Shown in pieces: positions 34,323 to 44,705 of a stretch of 54,799 nucleotides of DNA (positions are counted from its first letter, which is position 1; each line of letters opens with the position of its first letter). The DNA comes from Lingula anatina (Eukaryota > Brachiopoda > Lingulata > Lingulida > Lingulidae). Location: the NCBI RefSeq assembly GCF_001039355.2, contig NW_019775721.1, positions 134,358 to 189,156 on the forward strand. The letters run 5' to 3'. The notes beneath the pieces were generated by a model. The model did no database searches. It was not told the DNA's origin and was given only the letters and a program-made list of their open reading frames with translations. A program made the position numbers and the translations under genes.

Positions 34323-37300
34323 GCCCCGAAAACTAAGTGCTTTGAATAAAACGTCTTTAATTTTGACTGAAAGACGTTTGCTCTGGATAAAATGCTGATC
34401 AACCACCCCGGTATGTTTTACATGCCGTTTTGTTAAAGAACCGCACTTTTTCAGCATCCCTCCTCCTTGAAATTGCTCTCTACATGGCCTGGCCTTTCTG
34501 TAATTTATACTAATTTAAAAACGCGTGCATTCTAAACCTTGTAATTTCAACTCAACTCTATGAAAAAAGTCAAAAATACTTTTTCAGCTCCAACATACAG
34601 TAATAAGGCATGGAAGACCGTGAAATACTCACTGGGCCTACCTTTCCCGAATGTATGTATAGATTAACCCACCGTTGAAACAAGAAAAATTATATTATAA
34701 CATATTAAATAGACCATTTCTGTTTCACTTCATTACAAATGTCATGAATACGATTCAAAGATATAGGAAAACGAAACATTCAGAATTGCTTTATTTTTTC
34801 AGCTTCCCTATCTAATAGACGGTGACGTCAAGATCGTTCAGAGCCATGCTATCTTAAAATACTTCGGAAGACAGCACAATCTCTGTAAGCCCCAGTAAAA
34901 CTAAAGCTAAGGAACCCGTTGCTGCTTTAATTTATTATAACATAGTATGATAAAATAACATTTTAATGTTTTTACTTTTTTCAAATGTGTATTTCGGATA
35001 GCAACGCTGGAAGCGGAAATCGAATAAATCCAATAATCCATAAGAATCCATATTGGCCTAGTCACGATATATATTAAAGATTGACATTTACAAATACTTC
35101 ACACTTGAAATCTCTTTCAGGCGGTACCACAGAGGAGGAGCGGATACGGATGGACATAATGGAGCACCAGTTAGAGGATACCCTGAACGCGCATATCTCC
35201 GTCTGCTACTCCACCTATTTCGGACACGGAAAGCACGTAAATACATTTCTACATGTCAAGCCTATTTTTCTGATTTTTTGTGTTAGTTCTTTCCAAAAAT
35301 GAGTAAGATTAACGGAGATGATAAAAAAAGAAAGAAATGAGCGTTGCGTCTGGTTTGATTTTCATCTAAAGAGCATTATCCAAACGATAATTAAATTGCT
35401 TCAACGATACCTAAAGGCCGGGTCACACTGCGCTTGCGACCTTTTTGCAACCTTTTTGCAACCACAAAATCTGGCGGTCGCTTGCGATCATTTTGCAAGC
35501 TAATTAAGANCGCAACCGAAAGACAAGACAAGGACAAATTATGCCAGTTTACCCATGAAATCTATACTCCATATTTCTTAAAATTTACAGACATATAGTC
35601 GTCAACAATGTCACGTTCTGGCCAAATGTTCATTTCACTGAGCTGGAAAAACAAAGTTGATCCATGTGCTTATTATTTCTGACACCATTGTTACCGATAG
35701 CTTGAAACGGAGAGCTAAATAATCGTCAAAGGCTTGTCTCAGTTTCATAATGATCAAAAAACATTGGCCCTGGTGACAAACATTTGAAATTCAAGTGGTG
35801 AGCTGCTGGCCAAAGGCCATTGAAAAACAACATGAAATGTTCAATATGACTATAAATCCAGTTTGATACTAGACAGCCTTTGCATTTTTCTGGTACAGCA
35901 TGATGCTTTCTCTTGTGTCTGATGGTGTAGTGATATCACACTGGGAAGCTGTACTTTCTTTTTGGCTCTCACCAGCGCAGTTTTCATGTTTGTCTGCCAC
36001 TGCTTCATCTGCTTGAGACTCATCCTATATAGGATACAACAAGAAATAAATACATAAGTTAATAAATTACACAAAGAAAAATACTTCGTTGTTAATTAAC
36101 ACATAAAATCTGTGTAGATGATAGAAATGACGCAGATCTGACTGCCTCTTGTCCCCTTTAGTCCGTCTCTAGTATTTCTAGTATTAAGAAAGATAATTAT
36201 ACAAATAAAAAGAAACATTTTATTTATAAATCTGTTATTATATCATGCGTTATATTTACCTCCACTTCATCGGATCTGATACTTTGCGAATTATTAAATG
36301 GAAATATGGATGGTATCGTTCCTGGCTTCAGTCTTTTTCTCTCATCTGCAAAAGGAGTGCACATAACGATTATTAATACAATAAAAATCAAGTTGTCCTA
36401 ATTTGAAAACGTGGCCTTTAAAAAACCTTATGTATTATCACATAAAAGCGAAGAAATAATTGTAGTGGCTGGTCGGGGTTGACCCGGGCTCGGTAGCTTA
36501 GTCGGTAGAGTGTTTTCTCCCTCAAATCGCTACATATATGTTAGGTGAAGAATGTCTTAAAAATTAACATTCAAAGCACGTTAAACGACACAATTACTTA
36601 AACATCGATAACAAAGACCTAATGAATAAGTTGACAAACTCATTATTAATACTAAAAGCGACAACAGCAAGTACAACTTACGTAGAAGTGTAATCTTCCT
36701 CACGAAAGTGGAGGAAACAGACTTTGTCATGTGCCTTTGGTTTCCATAGTGTTTTTGATGAAAAATCAACCCTCCTGATGGCAACTCTCCACTGGTAACT
36801 CAGCTTTGTGTCTTTCGGAAAAGAATGACCTGCTGTTGACGATGTACATTCCGGAACACAACAGTATCCTGGCATTATTTAGAGCGATATTTACAGCGTC
36901 AGATCAAAAATGAAACTGCAAACACACGACAAAGTACGCGCATGCGCAAAAGTACCCCAACTAAAACACGCGCGCCACCCAGTGGTGAAAAAAAACTGAT
37001 AGCCCCATTGTATACACTATACAGAACTTTGCATAAAGCAGAGTGAGAAGGAATAGTAGCGCTCGTTTGGTTAAACGCTGAGGGGCGAACCTAAGTGAAA
37101 CCCCCGTCCGTGATTGGACAGGGTGTCTGATCAAAATAGATGCAGCATTGAATCCGAGGCTAAAGCAGAATGTTGAGAAATTGTGTAGCATCGAATCCGA
37201 GGCTACAAGCAAATTTGTGAAGTATAAGACCGTCGCCATAAATAAACGTTTGACTACGCCAAACTTCCCTTTCTACATGTCAAACCTATTTTTCTGATAT

Positions 37301-37679
37301 TTTCAGTTCTTTCCAAAAATGAGTAAGCTTAACGGAGATGATAAAAAAAGAAAGAAATGAGCGTCGCGTCTGGTTTGATTTTCATCTAAAGAGCATTATC
37401 TTATCCAAACGATAATTAAATTGCTTCAACGATACCAACTAAAAAATACCGAAAAGATGAAAAAGCATTAAGTATCGGTTTCAACTTTCAGGAGGACAGG
37501 AAGGCAGAGTACCTAAAACATCTACCCTATACGCTAAGACAGTATTCGGAATTCTTAGCCGATCATCCGTGGTTGAAGTAAACATTTAAACTGGTTTGCT
37601 GGAGAAAATGTGAGTAGGCAGAAAATCACACTCAAGATTTTGAAGAAAATACTATCACGATGGGCGATAAACTAGAAAC

Positions 37680-37722
<43 letters not shown>

Positions 37723-38544
37723 GGAGAAAGAGAGAGAGAGAGAGCGAGAGAGAGTCGACATAAAATTATTTATAGCAGCTACATCCACACACTACATGCA
37801 GTAAACCGTGCAAGCAATACAAAACATAGCTCTGCCAAGGTACACTACACGGCCAAATAAACAAAAAAGATACTATTTTGAAATATGATAGCATGGATAA
37901 ATGCTATTTAGTAATTGTTGTAAATATTGATTTGCTTCCAGCTCTAGAACTGTTCCATGTGTTAAAACAAATAAGTAACCCCGAATGTTTCAGTGCGTTT
38001 CATATACATCCAAAGGTCGCCGATCCATTTTCTCTAGATAAATATTATTTATTCCTTTTTTCAGATAACATTTGTTGACTTTATAGCTTATGATCTGTTT
38101 GACATCCATCGCGTATTCTCACCAGGCTGTTTAGACGGCTATAAAAACATAGCCGATTACATGGAAAAATTTGAGGTGTGATATTAGTACATACATGTAC
38201 ATGTTTTAATTTTATTTATTTTTTATTGAAACCCTTTAAACTGACACATGAGACTTACCCTCATCTGTATAGTTTCTTAATTTTTCCAAAGAAATGAAGA
38301 AAATATATTTATTGCTATAGTAAAGATTGAATTGCTTTAAATCTTCATGGTATTCTATAAGATTCCTTTATCATTGCATTGTTATATTGCAGAAATACAA
38401 CATGTTTGCTTTCTTTTTTATTTTAAGGAACTCCTTGCCATTGAAAAGTACATGCACTCAGGCAAGTTTTTACGAAGACCTATTTATAACAAGCCAGCAG
38501 ATTGGCGACAGCCTACAGCACTCATAAAAATTTATGCTTTCTGA
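26110..38544 (+). CDS. Mu-class glutathione S-transferase, eight exons (exon 6 carries a stop-containing insertion)
   Basis: Exons: 26110-26151, 34193-34268 (76 nt), 34588-34652 (65), 34803-34884 (82), 35121-35236 (116), 37492-37609 (118, see below), 38065-38175 (111) and 38428-38544. The 76/65/82 and 111-nt sizes and phases match vertebrate GSTM genes as I recall them. The protein begins [14 protein letters not shown]; the Tyr is the catalytic residue that activates glutathione. [21 protein letters not shown] and [13 protein letters not shown] (glutathione-binding QS) follow, and the alpha-helical domain ends [13 protein letters not shown]...[12 protein letters not shown]. It would conjugate glutathione to electrophiles in the cytosol. 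In exon 6 the expected HPWFAGEN is broken after HP: 22 extra nt (37570-37591, bounded by TGGTT repeats) add a stop and a frameshift. Without them the exon is 96 nt and the protein ~234 aa. The gene is either recently disabled or misassembled at this point. Intron 1 (8 kb) contains a lectin gene on the other strand and the assembly gap. Confidence 0.82.
26152..27690. repeat. GST intron 1, left part, with a block repeated at 39.0-39.8 kb
   Basis: From about 26650 to 27690 the sequence matches 39020-39800 at high identity. Shared landmarks include TATGATCAAAATATG, the segment around GAATAGATTGCCAAGC and the one around GATACATTGGGAAGTAATTT. Diverged shorter relatives occur at about 33540-33960 and 45050-45480. 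No coding exon is seen. Confidence 0.7.
27700..28180 (+). mobile_element. Element with terminal palindrome, (GTCGCC)n and 161-bp tandem core; truncated by the gap
   Basis: The order is a 26-bp near-perfect palindrome (TGTACAGACAC...GTGTCTGTACA, 27701-27726), GCCATCATCTGCGTCTGTCG, a (GTCGCC)n-like microsatellite (about 27748-27785), then tandem units starting at 27799, 27960 and 28121, a spacing of exactly 161 bp. A second copy at 31967-32151 and a fragment at 11575-11665 share this order. A conserved end, a microsatellite and ~160-bp core repeats are the layout of bivalve 'pearl'/Helitron-like non-autonomous elements; I infer that class. Confidence 0.6.
28181..28886. other. Assembly gap (706 N)
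   Basis: The base run is entirely N. It separates the 161-bp tandem array from a Tc1 fragment, so the real length is uncertain; tandem units probably caused the break. Confidence 0.98.
28887..29402 (-). pseudogene. Truncated Tc1-like transposase, same family as 9443-10830
   Basis: The minus strand encodes [31 protein letters not shown] and [16 protein letters not shown], about 90% like the copy at 10190-10660 by eye. A short tandem duplication around GTTTCCATCAACCA breaks the frame. The 3' end is cut by the assembly gap. The other end stops at about 29402, exactly where similarity between the two lectin-GST copies starts. Confidence 0.85.
29620..31170 (-). CDS. Secreted F-type lectin plus PAN/apple protein, copy 1, four exons, ~260 aa
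   Basis: Exons, read on the minus strand: 31170-31107, 30776-30537, 30331-30116 and 29882-29620. All are GT-AG with consistent phase 1, totalling 783 nt. Exon 1 is the signal peptide ([17 protein letters not shown]). Exons 2-3 form an F-type lectin (fucolectin, F5/8C-like) domain: [12 protein letters not shown]-type opening, [43 protein letters not shown] and a final [10 protein letters not shown] strand. Exon 4 is a PAN/apple module with six or more cysteines ([33 protein letters not shown]-stop). Proteins of this type bind fucose outside the cell. Here the diagnostic HX26RXDX4R motif reads H-X26-R-D-H-SSSY-R, so the Asp and the Cys-Cys pair are changed. The gene lies wholly within intron 1 of the GST gene, on the other strand. 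Confidence 0.88.
30803..30834. repeat. (ATT)n microsatellite in lectin intron
   Basis: An ATT trinucleotide run lies in intron 1 of lectin copy 1; the paralogue has a shorter form at 42516-42540. Confidence 0.85.
31171..34192. other. GST intron 1, right part
   Basis: It aligns piecewise with 43068-45695. It contains the microsatellite-bearing element at 31967-32151 and (CT)n tracts at about 33212-33241. No exon is seen. The lectin promoter should lie at its left end; no clear TATA box is visible. Confidence 0.6.
31967..32151 (+). mobile_element. Second copy of the palindrome/(GTCGCC)n element, cut at a single N
   Basis: The 26-bp terminal palindrome, GCCATCATCTGCGTCTGTC block, GTCGCC run and the start of the 161-bp core are present. 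The core breaks at N (32152). The duplicate locus near 43548 lacks the element: AAACCCTATC is followed there by a T-rich run and then CTATAGTACTCTTGC. The insertion therefore postdates the duplication, or was lost from copy 2. Confidence 0.65.
34282..34320. repeat. (CT)n microsatellite in GST intron 2
   Basis: A CT run starts a few bases after the exon 2 donor. The copy at 45786-45803 is much shorter. Confidence 0.9.
35869..36875 (-). pseudogene. THAP zinc-finger gene, three exons, with a one-base frame conflict
   Basis: Exon 1 (36875-36682) encodes [35 protein letters not shown]: the C2CH zinc-binding pattern (CxxxC, then CxxH) of a THAP DNA-binding domain. Exon 2 (36345-36260) supplies the domain end, [13 protein letters not shown]. 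Exon 3 (36024-35869) gives an acidic tail ([14 protein letters not shown]) ending in a stop. Exons 2 and 3 agree in phase. Exon 1 ends in phase 2, whereas exon 2 needs phase 1, so canonical splicing meets a stop; one base appears to be missing. THAP domains are typical of P-element, Kolobok and related transposases and of genes derived from them. With no transposase core here, it is either a small THAP protein or the accessory ORF of a transposon. Confidence 0.65.
36482..36520 (+). repeat. Possible tRNA-derived SINE remnant
   Basis: CTCGGTAGCTTAGTCGGTAGAG resembles a tRNA D-arm with an A box. No B box or cloverleaf follows, so it is not a tRNA gene. It could be a SINE head, with low certainty. 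Confidence 0.25.
37005..37262. repeat. Dispersed block shared with 50893-51241
   Basis: Both loci contain ATACACTATA..., AAAGCAGAGTG, GGTTAAACGCTGAGG, CCGTGATTGGACAGGGTGTC, AATCCGAGGCTA and end CGCCAAACTTCCCTT. The second copy has an extra internal repetition of the GATTGGACAGGG segment. It lies upstream of the THAP gene here and upstream of an SGNH-like ORF at the other locus. Confidence 0.7.
37684..37744. repeat. (GA)n microsatellite in GST intron 6
   Basis: An imperfect GA run lies about 75 bp after the exon 6 donor. Confidence 0.9.
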
Positions 38545-40790
38545 TATTCACTGTTGTGCTAGAGACTGAATGATACGAATAAACCGAAGGTGAAAGTGAA
38601 TTCTATTTTGTGTCTTTAGGCAGTTTTCCTTTAATTACCTCTCACCTCGCAAGGTGCACATTGCTGAAAATCTGTTGTTGTTTTTTAATAAATTAATGTG
38701 ATTGTAGTATGTAAACGAGAACGTGATCTTTTGTTTATACATAAAAATGCCATTACCAATAGGCTGGTTTAAGCCGTAATAGAGCATGCAGGATCCCAGA
38801 GGAATGAACATGCCTGAAAAGATAACCAATTTTCATGTACCTGACAATGACCTATACTTGCTTACACGTACATGTACCTATATATGAAAATGGGAGTCTG
38901 CCGCATTTCCAGTGGGTGTGGTCAGGAATTTGGGGAGTCTATGTTTTGGACCCCCCTACCACATCATTTTGTGTGATGGCACATAGTAAGGTATAAGCTC
39001 TGGTATCAACAGAACTTTTTTTCAGCAATATGATCAAAATATGTCCGTTAGTGATCTTTGACTTTGGTGATGTTCATCTGCTTCCACTTTATTAATAAAA
39101 CAACTCCAATGCTACTAGAAGTCGATCTAGAGTTAATTTTGCTTATTTCAAACGAGAGATACACCATTTGTTATACTGTCACTTGAGTTATAGGTAAGCA
39201 AATGTTGTAATTCAATGAGCAATTGTGAATAAGAATTTATAATTACACTGAGCTTAATAAGCATACTGTGTATTTCTCGTGATAACATTGAGAGGAAAAA
39301 ATCGAAATTTAGAATAGATTGCCAAGCAAAAACATTTGCATTATACATGTAAATCAATAAACAGTATTAGATAATTAATGACTAAACCAAAAGCAAAAAT
39401 TGTATTGATAGGCAATATGATTAATGTTGATTTCATTTCAAGTAAAGATCTCACATAAAATGAAACTTTTGGCATTCTTCCAGTTGTATTGAATTTTTAG
39501 AAAATGATGGAAATTATCAAGATACATTGGGAAGTAATTTAGAAGTAAAGTGATTAATAATACCACAGCTGTTAATTTTCTAAATTAATTACAGTAATTA
39601 GGTTTGAAATTTTTGGTAAAATGGTTAAAATGATAGAACAGTGAAAAGACTAAGGGTGGCTCAAAAGAGTTAAAAAAACGCACTTTATGATATTTCTTAC
39701 TAAAAATACCATATCTAAGAAGATGCATGATAAAATATAAAAAATAATTTGACAAATCCTTAAGCCTGGTCGACTTATAGAAAATAATTGATACTTGATA
39801 CTTTTTATATAAATATCGATATCAATGATATTAAATTGAAATTAGATATAATTTTCAAATACATATTGAATTTATAGAAAATTTTAGAGGTTATCCATTT
39901 CTACCTTCTACCTGGGTGATAAAACGAGTGAAATGAAGTAAACATTTTACCATATATGAACCAATATTGAATCACAAAAGTATTAAACTATGATTATTTG
40001 GGAAAAGTAATTTTAAGAAACATTTCATAACAAAATAACCAATACACTGGCATTCCATTTATTTGCGCATAGGTTATATTGACAAAGTTATGTTGGTTTC
40101 AGTGAAGAATTACGAACATACAGTAATATCCCCCACAAGAGAATTTTAGTTGAAACTGAAAATCTTCAAATTCTGTGTCTCTCTGTAAACCAGACACATT
40201 ACGACATTTTAACATTTATGTGGTATTACATGACCATTATACTGACAGAAACATGAACCTGTGAATAAATAATTAATAATATTAGAAAACATGTTGGGCT
40301 TTATAAAGAGAAGCAATGGCATCAACACAATATAGCTATGATGGTGAAATAGATATTCATATACAGTTATGCATATCGAAATAACATAACAACTGCGGAA
40401 GGAGAAAAAAATAAGATAGCACGTGCGAGAAATGCATATAGAGAAATGTTAGTCGGAAGTGTACGAATGCAGGGAGGCAAAAAGAAGTCTGCATTTTATC
40501 ACGTGTTTATTTAATGGAGATCTATACGCGATTACCGGTCGTTTGACTTAACTATCCGTTTTGTGTCGGCTTTTCACTAGTTTTGGCCTGTAACTTTGAT
40601 CGGCACTTGCCCATTCTAATACATACCACTAGATACACTACATATTCGGTTTAAAAAGTGCACAAAATATCGATAAATTAAACAACACTAGTAGATAATA
40701 CTTGAAGAGTACGTGTTTATGTAACGAACTCACGTATGCTTCCCTAGAGTATTCTGTAAGTGATTTATTCACAACAATTAGACAGTCTCG
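38545..40790. other. Region between GST exon 8 and lectin copy 2
   Basis: From about 39020 the sequence is a copy of 26650-27690 and then unique AT-rich DNA to about 40590, where the lectin 3' flank begins. No gene is recognised. Confidence 0.6.
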
Positions 40791-40793
40791 GCT

Positions 40794-41055
40794 TACACTG
40801 TACCCAGGCAGTTGTCTTCATAATATTCGTATCCAGTGCCTGCCTAAAAGTCTCTGGATTGGGCAGTGCTGGACAGAAGTTCACATACACATTGGTTATT
40901 TCCAGCACAGAAAATGTTTATGGCCACACACTTAAAGCGGTCCGTACAGGAGATACTGCATTCAGTGAGGCTGCGGACATTCAGCGTGGACAGGGGACCA
41001 AGGGTTGCACGAGCATCTGCTGCTACCTGCTGGAACGTGTTTTAACTTGTATTAC
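40794..41055 (-). pseudogene. Duplicated PAN/apple exon of lectin copy 2, dead
   Basis: The minus strand matches lectin exon 4 (TLGPLSTLNVRSLTECSISC, CAGNNQCVCELL, GYEYYEDNCLGTV). It has an early in-frame TAA after the acceptor and a TAG where the intact copies have the Gln of GDLQAR. It lies beyond the stop of the functional exon 4 (41302), so it is an extra exon copy that cannot be read through. Confidence 0.8.
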
Positions 41056-41219
41056 CTGTACAAAATAATAATAATGAATAAAACATTAATAGCTTCAAAG
41101 GGACTGTCGACATTAAATCAATTATACAATTTGTCGGTCTTATAGATTTTAGCTATTANGGTAACACTTAAAGGGTACATGTATGTGTAACGAACTCATG
41201 AATGCTTCCCTGGAGTATT

Positions 41220-41298
41220 GAGACTGTCTAATTACTGTAAATAAATCACTTACAGAATAATTCTGTAAGTGATTTATTTACAGTAATTAGACAGTCTC
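41220..41298. repeat. Perfect 39-bp palindrome next to the lectin copy 2 stop
   Basis: Arms 41220-41258 and 41260-41298 are exact reverse complements with a one-base centre. The right arm is the normal 3' flank of the lectin exon; the left arm is an inverted copy of it. A lone N lies 60 bp to the left (41159), so misassembly must be considered. Confidence 0.85.
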
Positions 41299-41301
41299 GT
41301 C

Positions 41302-43067
41302 CTACGCTGTACCCGAGCAGTTATCTTCATAATAACTGTATCCAGTGCGTGCCTGCAAGTCGCCGGATTGGGCAGTACTGGGCAGAAGTTCACAGACACA
41401 TTGGTTATTTCCAGCACAGAGAACGTTTATGGCCGCACACTTCCAGCGCTGCATACAGGAGATGCTGCATTCGATGAGGCTGCCGACATTCAGCGTGGAT
41501 AGGGGCACAAGGGTTGCGCGAGCATCTGCTGCTACCTGCTTGAACTTCATTGATCTTCTAAATCCTAGACAAAAAATAAATAAAACATCAATTCACTATA
41601 GGACTTCAAAGATTATGACGAAAACGTAGCTGATTGACCGGTTATGTCGACATTAAATCAATTATGAAATTAGTCAGATTTATAGATTTTAGCTACTAGT
41701 ATCTTCAACTTTTAAAAAACATACATGTACATGTATTAACAAATTAACAACGCGAAATACTTGAGGCCGGCCTGTTAATGTGATTTTGATGAACGCATAA
41801 ACTCACCATGGACCTCCACTTCACAAAGCTGCAATGCTTGGTCGTCACTACCAACTTTAATGATCAAGACATATCGTCCTGTCAGCGGTGATTCACAGGA
41901 CAGAGACGTGTTCCCCACAGGAGCCTGCCCCGGGTAACTGGCGCAGAGTTTGTACTGGGTGAATGATGAACTATTATCGTAAGAGGTTCCAACTTTCACT
42001 TCGAAATTAGTCAGACGGTAAGCTGAAAATAAAAAGTGTCAAATTGTTAAATTTGAGTTTACATTTTGATCATACTTGTTTGCCCGTTAGCGACAAATTA
42101 AATAGCACATTAGCAGTGGAAAGATATATATTATCATGGAAAAAGATATAAATGCACGGATTGAAAGAGGGACACTATTTCAGGAATTAAGTGGAAATAG
42201 AAACGAAAAATAAAAGCAATTCTTACAGCAGCAGTCGCGACGGTTTGTTATGATAACACCGGCCACCCTCGCCGTGGTTTTTAAGTCCACCAGCCACCAT
42301 CCTCCCTGACCAGCATCGGTGTGGGAACAACTCCCATGATTACCGTTGTCGTTATAGTTACCATCCACAGCACGACTGGCATAGTACAAGTCCGTTATTC
42401 CGTACCTATTTTGGTAGGTGGAACTTTGGTATGCGGGTTTTCCTTTGGCCAAATTCTGCGTGCAACCTCTGCATAGTGTTGTACCTGCCGTGGAAAGATA
42501 TCAATAACATCGATTATAATAATAATTATTATTATTGTTATTAGTTGCCGCTATAAACTGGATGTTACAATGGAATACTGGTATGTTGATAAATACTAAG
42601 ATATAAATTTCAATCTAAAACGGATTAAAAGAACATTTAAAGAACAATTTTAAATTCAGAAACAAATATATAACCACGCAGATGAATAAAGTTATGATAT
42701 TGTGTCATGCTGCAGGCCCGTAGCCCGGGGGGAGGGGTTCGAAAGAACCACCCTTTTTGCTAGGAAAAGGTCCACTTTGGGTAAAATTTGAACTATGTAC
42801 TGGAAGATTTTATGGTAAAAGGTCCACTTTTTCAGAAAACGAACCCCCCCCCCCCCCTCTGAAATTGCTGGCTACGGGCCTGTGCTGTATATCAAATTAT
42901 TGCCAAAAATCGTTTTCAAAGCTCCAAGGCGGATCAATATTTTAATAAACTTGTTTTAAAAACACCACTTTTGCCTTGTGCATTTTGTTACTACCAAACT
43001 TACCTAAAAGTATCACAGTTACTCCGACAAGAAGCAGTTTTAGGGGCACCATGCTCAATTCATACAT
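41302..43067 (-). CDS. Secreted F-type lectin plus PAN/apple protein, copy 2, four exons, ~266 aa
   Basis: Exons, read on the minus strand: 43067-43004, 42484-42227, 42022-41807 and 41564-41302. Phases match copy 1; exon 2 is 18 nt longer (GITDLY insert). The total is 801 nt. The signal peptide includes [13 protein letters not shown]. In the lectin domain the fucose-binding signature is complete: the His of SHTDAG, 26 residues, then R-R-D-CCSY-R (HX26RXDX4R), with the adjacent Cys-Cys pair typical of F-type lectins. The C-terminal PAN module keeps its cysteines (IECSISCMQRWKCAAIN, CVCELL, YYEDNCSGTA-stop). It is expected to bind fucosylated glycans outside the cell. A MITE sits in intron 1, and a dead extra PAN exon lies downstream. 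Confidence 0.88.
42713..42882 (+). mobile_element. 170-bp MITE with 15-bp TIRs and 5-bp target duplication
   Basis: It starts CAGGCCCGTAGCC and ends GGCTACGGGCCTG, and is flanked by TGCTG on both sides (42708-42712 and 42883-42887). The paralogous intron at about 31001-31013 has a single TGCTG and no element. Start CAG and a 5-bp duplication would fit some hAT-related groups, but no transposase is present, so the superfamily is not fixed. Confidence 0.9.
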
Positions 43068-44666
43068 AGATCACCGTTATTCCAGCAGTTTTCAATGGCA
43101 GACAAATCAAGAAAACGCTCCGTTCTTGTCCGGTTGTTGAGTTGCTAAGAGTAACTGCAGAAAATCGTAATAGAAAAGTTCAGTTGATGCTTAGTTCAAA
43201 AGATCGCTAATGCGACTTGTATTCATCAGTTTTTATTGATAATCACTTATCTTAAATTAAAAATATGAGTGATATGTTCACCGTGCGTCTTTTCACATGG
43301 CCATTCGAGCTTTCATGACACGTTTGCAAAGTATACATGTGTAAATCAACACATTATTTTCAAAGGAAACTAAATATGAAGTATACCTTCATAAAGTAAT
43401 TCGGTGGAAGGTGGTTGTCTCTAAATACGGCTTAGATTATAACCACTATAGAGGTTACTTTTCATCATCCAATATAAACTAATTATCATTAGATGAAGAT
43501 GATCCAGCACGACCCATTGTCCATCGCCCCACTTAATCAAACCCTATCTTTTTTCTTTTTCGTCTATAGTACTCTTGCAGCTTTTTTTTTTTTTTTTTTT
43601 TGAGACCGAGGGTTTTTCAATGTACAGTCCTGTTCGAGAGACCAAAAGAACTTGGTCACAGTCGTCTTAACTTGGTGGGGACGAGAGACCTTTGGATTCA
43701 TCATGTTGAGTTACAGTCCGTAGTCCAGCTGTAGATACACATATTAAAGATAAACACGCGCACGGTTGTTTTTGTTGCTATTGCACTGAAATTTTAGACA
43801 TTAACACATTCCCATATATCCGCCTCGTTACCTGTGGCGTTCATTTATTTTTTTTACATATATATAATTATTCGATTTACATATCAAGCGGTGTTCTTTC
43901 GAAATGATTAGCTGAAAGCTACCTTGAACGATTCGTCCAAGATGCTACTTAATGCGCAAATTTCAATGCTGTTTTGTTCCAGACCGTCAAAAGGTGGTTC
44001 TGAATAGGACACTGTTTGTGCCAATTATTGACTGATAAAATAAAACGATTTGCCCTAGACTTTTAAAATTAAAGAATACCGGTGGCAAACCAGGGACCGA
44101 AAAGCCGCCAACATGTCTAGTTGCCTGGATCTCTTGCTCTCCTTTGTCGTTGCTAACCTACATGCACATGAACTGTGTCCACCCCTCCCCCCTCCTCTCA
44201 ATGCGACCCTCCAAGTAATATGCTAAATAGGTTTAAAGTGAAGCCATGTAGTATTATGTAGTCAATAATTTGCTTGAAGACTTTTAAGCAAAAAAAAGAT
44301 TAACCACAACACATAAGGGATATCAGAAAATGCATCAATAGCATTTTGGTCCATTGTACCACTTCTAGACGAACTAACTATTTTAATATCGTCCCTTGAG
44401 CTTTTGAAAATTGATTTTCCCCTTATTTTTGGTGTTACTATCAAACTAAAAATTTAGATCTCCTTTGTGTTTTAAGTTTCACTAAAATAAAGTTAAAGTA
44501 TCATTAAAACAACTCCCCTGTCTTGATTCGATCGTATCCTGTAAGGGCAATTCACTGAATAGGATCATCCTGTTGAAAAAAATTCTAACCAAACCAACCT
44601 CTGAAACAAGTCGCATTACCTGCCCGTAAATGGTTCACGTTGTTGACGCCCGACCCACCCCCCTCC

Positions 44667-44705
<39 letters not shown>

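Larger units (their letters stand above)
35237..37491. other. GST intron 5 with a ~1.8-kb insertion flanked by ~170-bp direct repeats
   Basis: 35255-35437 and 37263-37437 are near-identical direct repeats (both contain TTCTTTCCAAAAATGAGTAA and GATGATAAAAAAAGAAAG). Between them, 35438-37262 holds the THAP gene and a right-end block that recurs at 50893-51241. The left end starts AAGGCCGGGTCACACTG. There are no obvious terminal inverted repeats. Confidence 0.65.

Noticed and set aside
36482-36560. tRNA gene
   Set aside because: There is an A-box-like segment but no T-arm, anticodon stem or B box.
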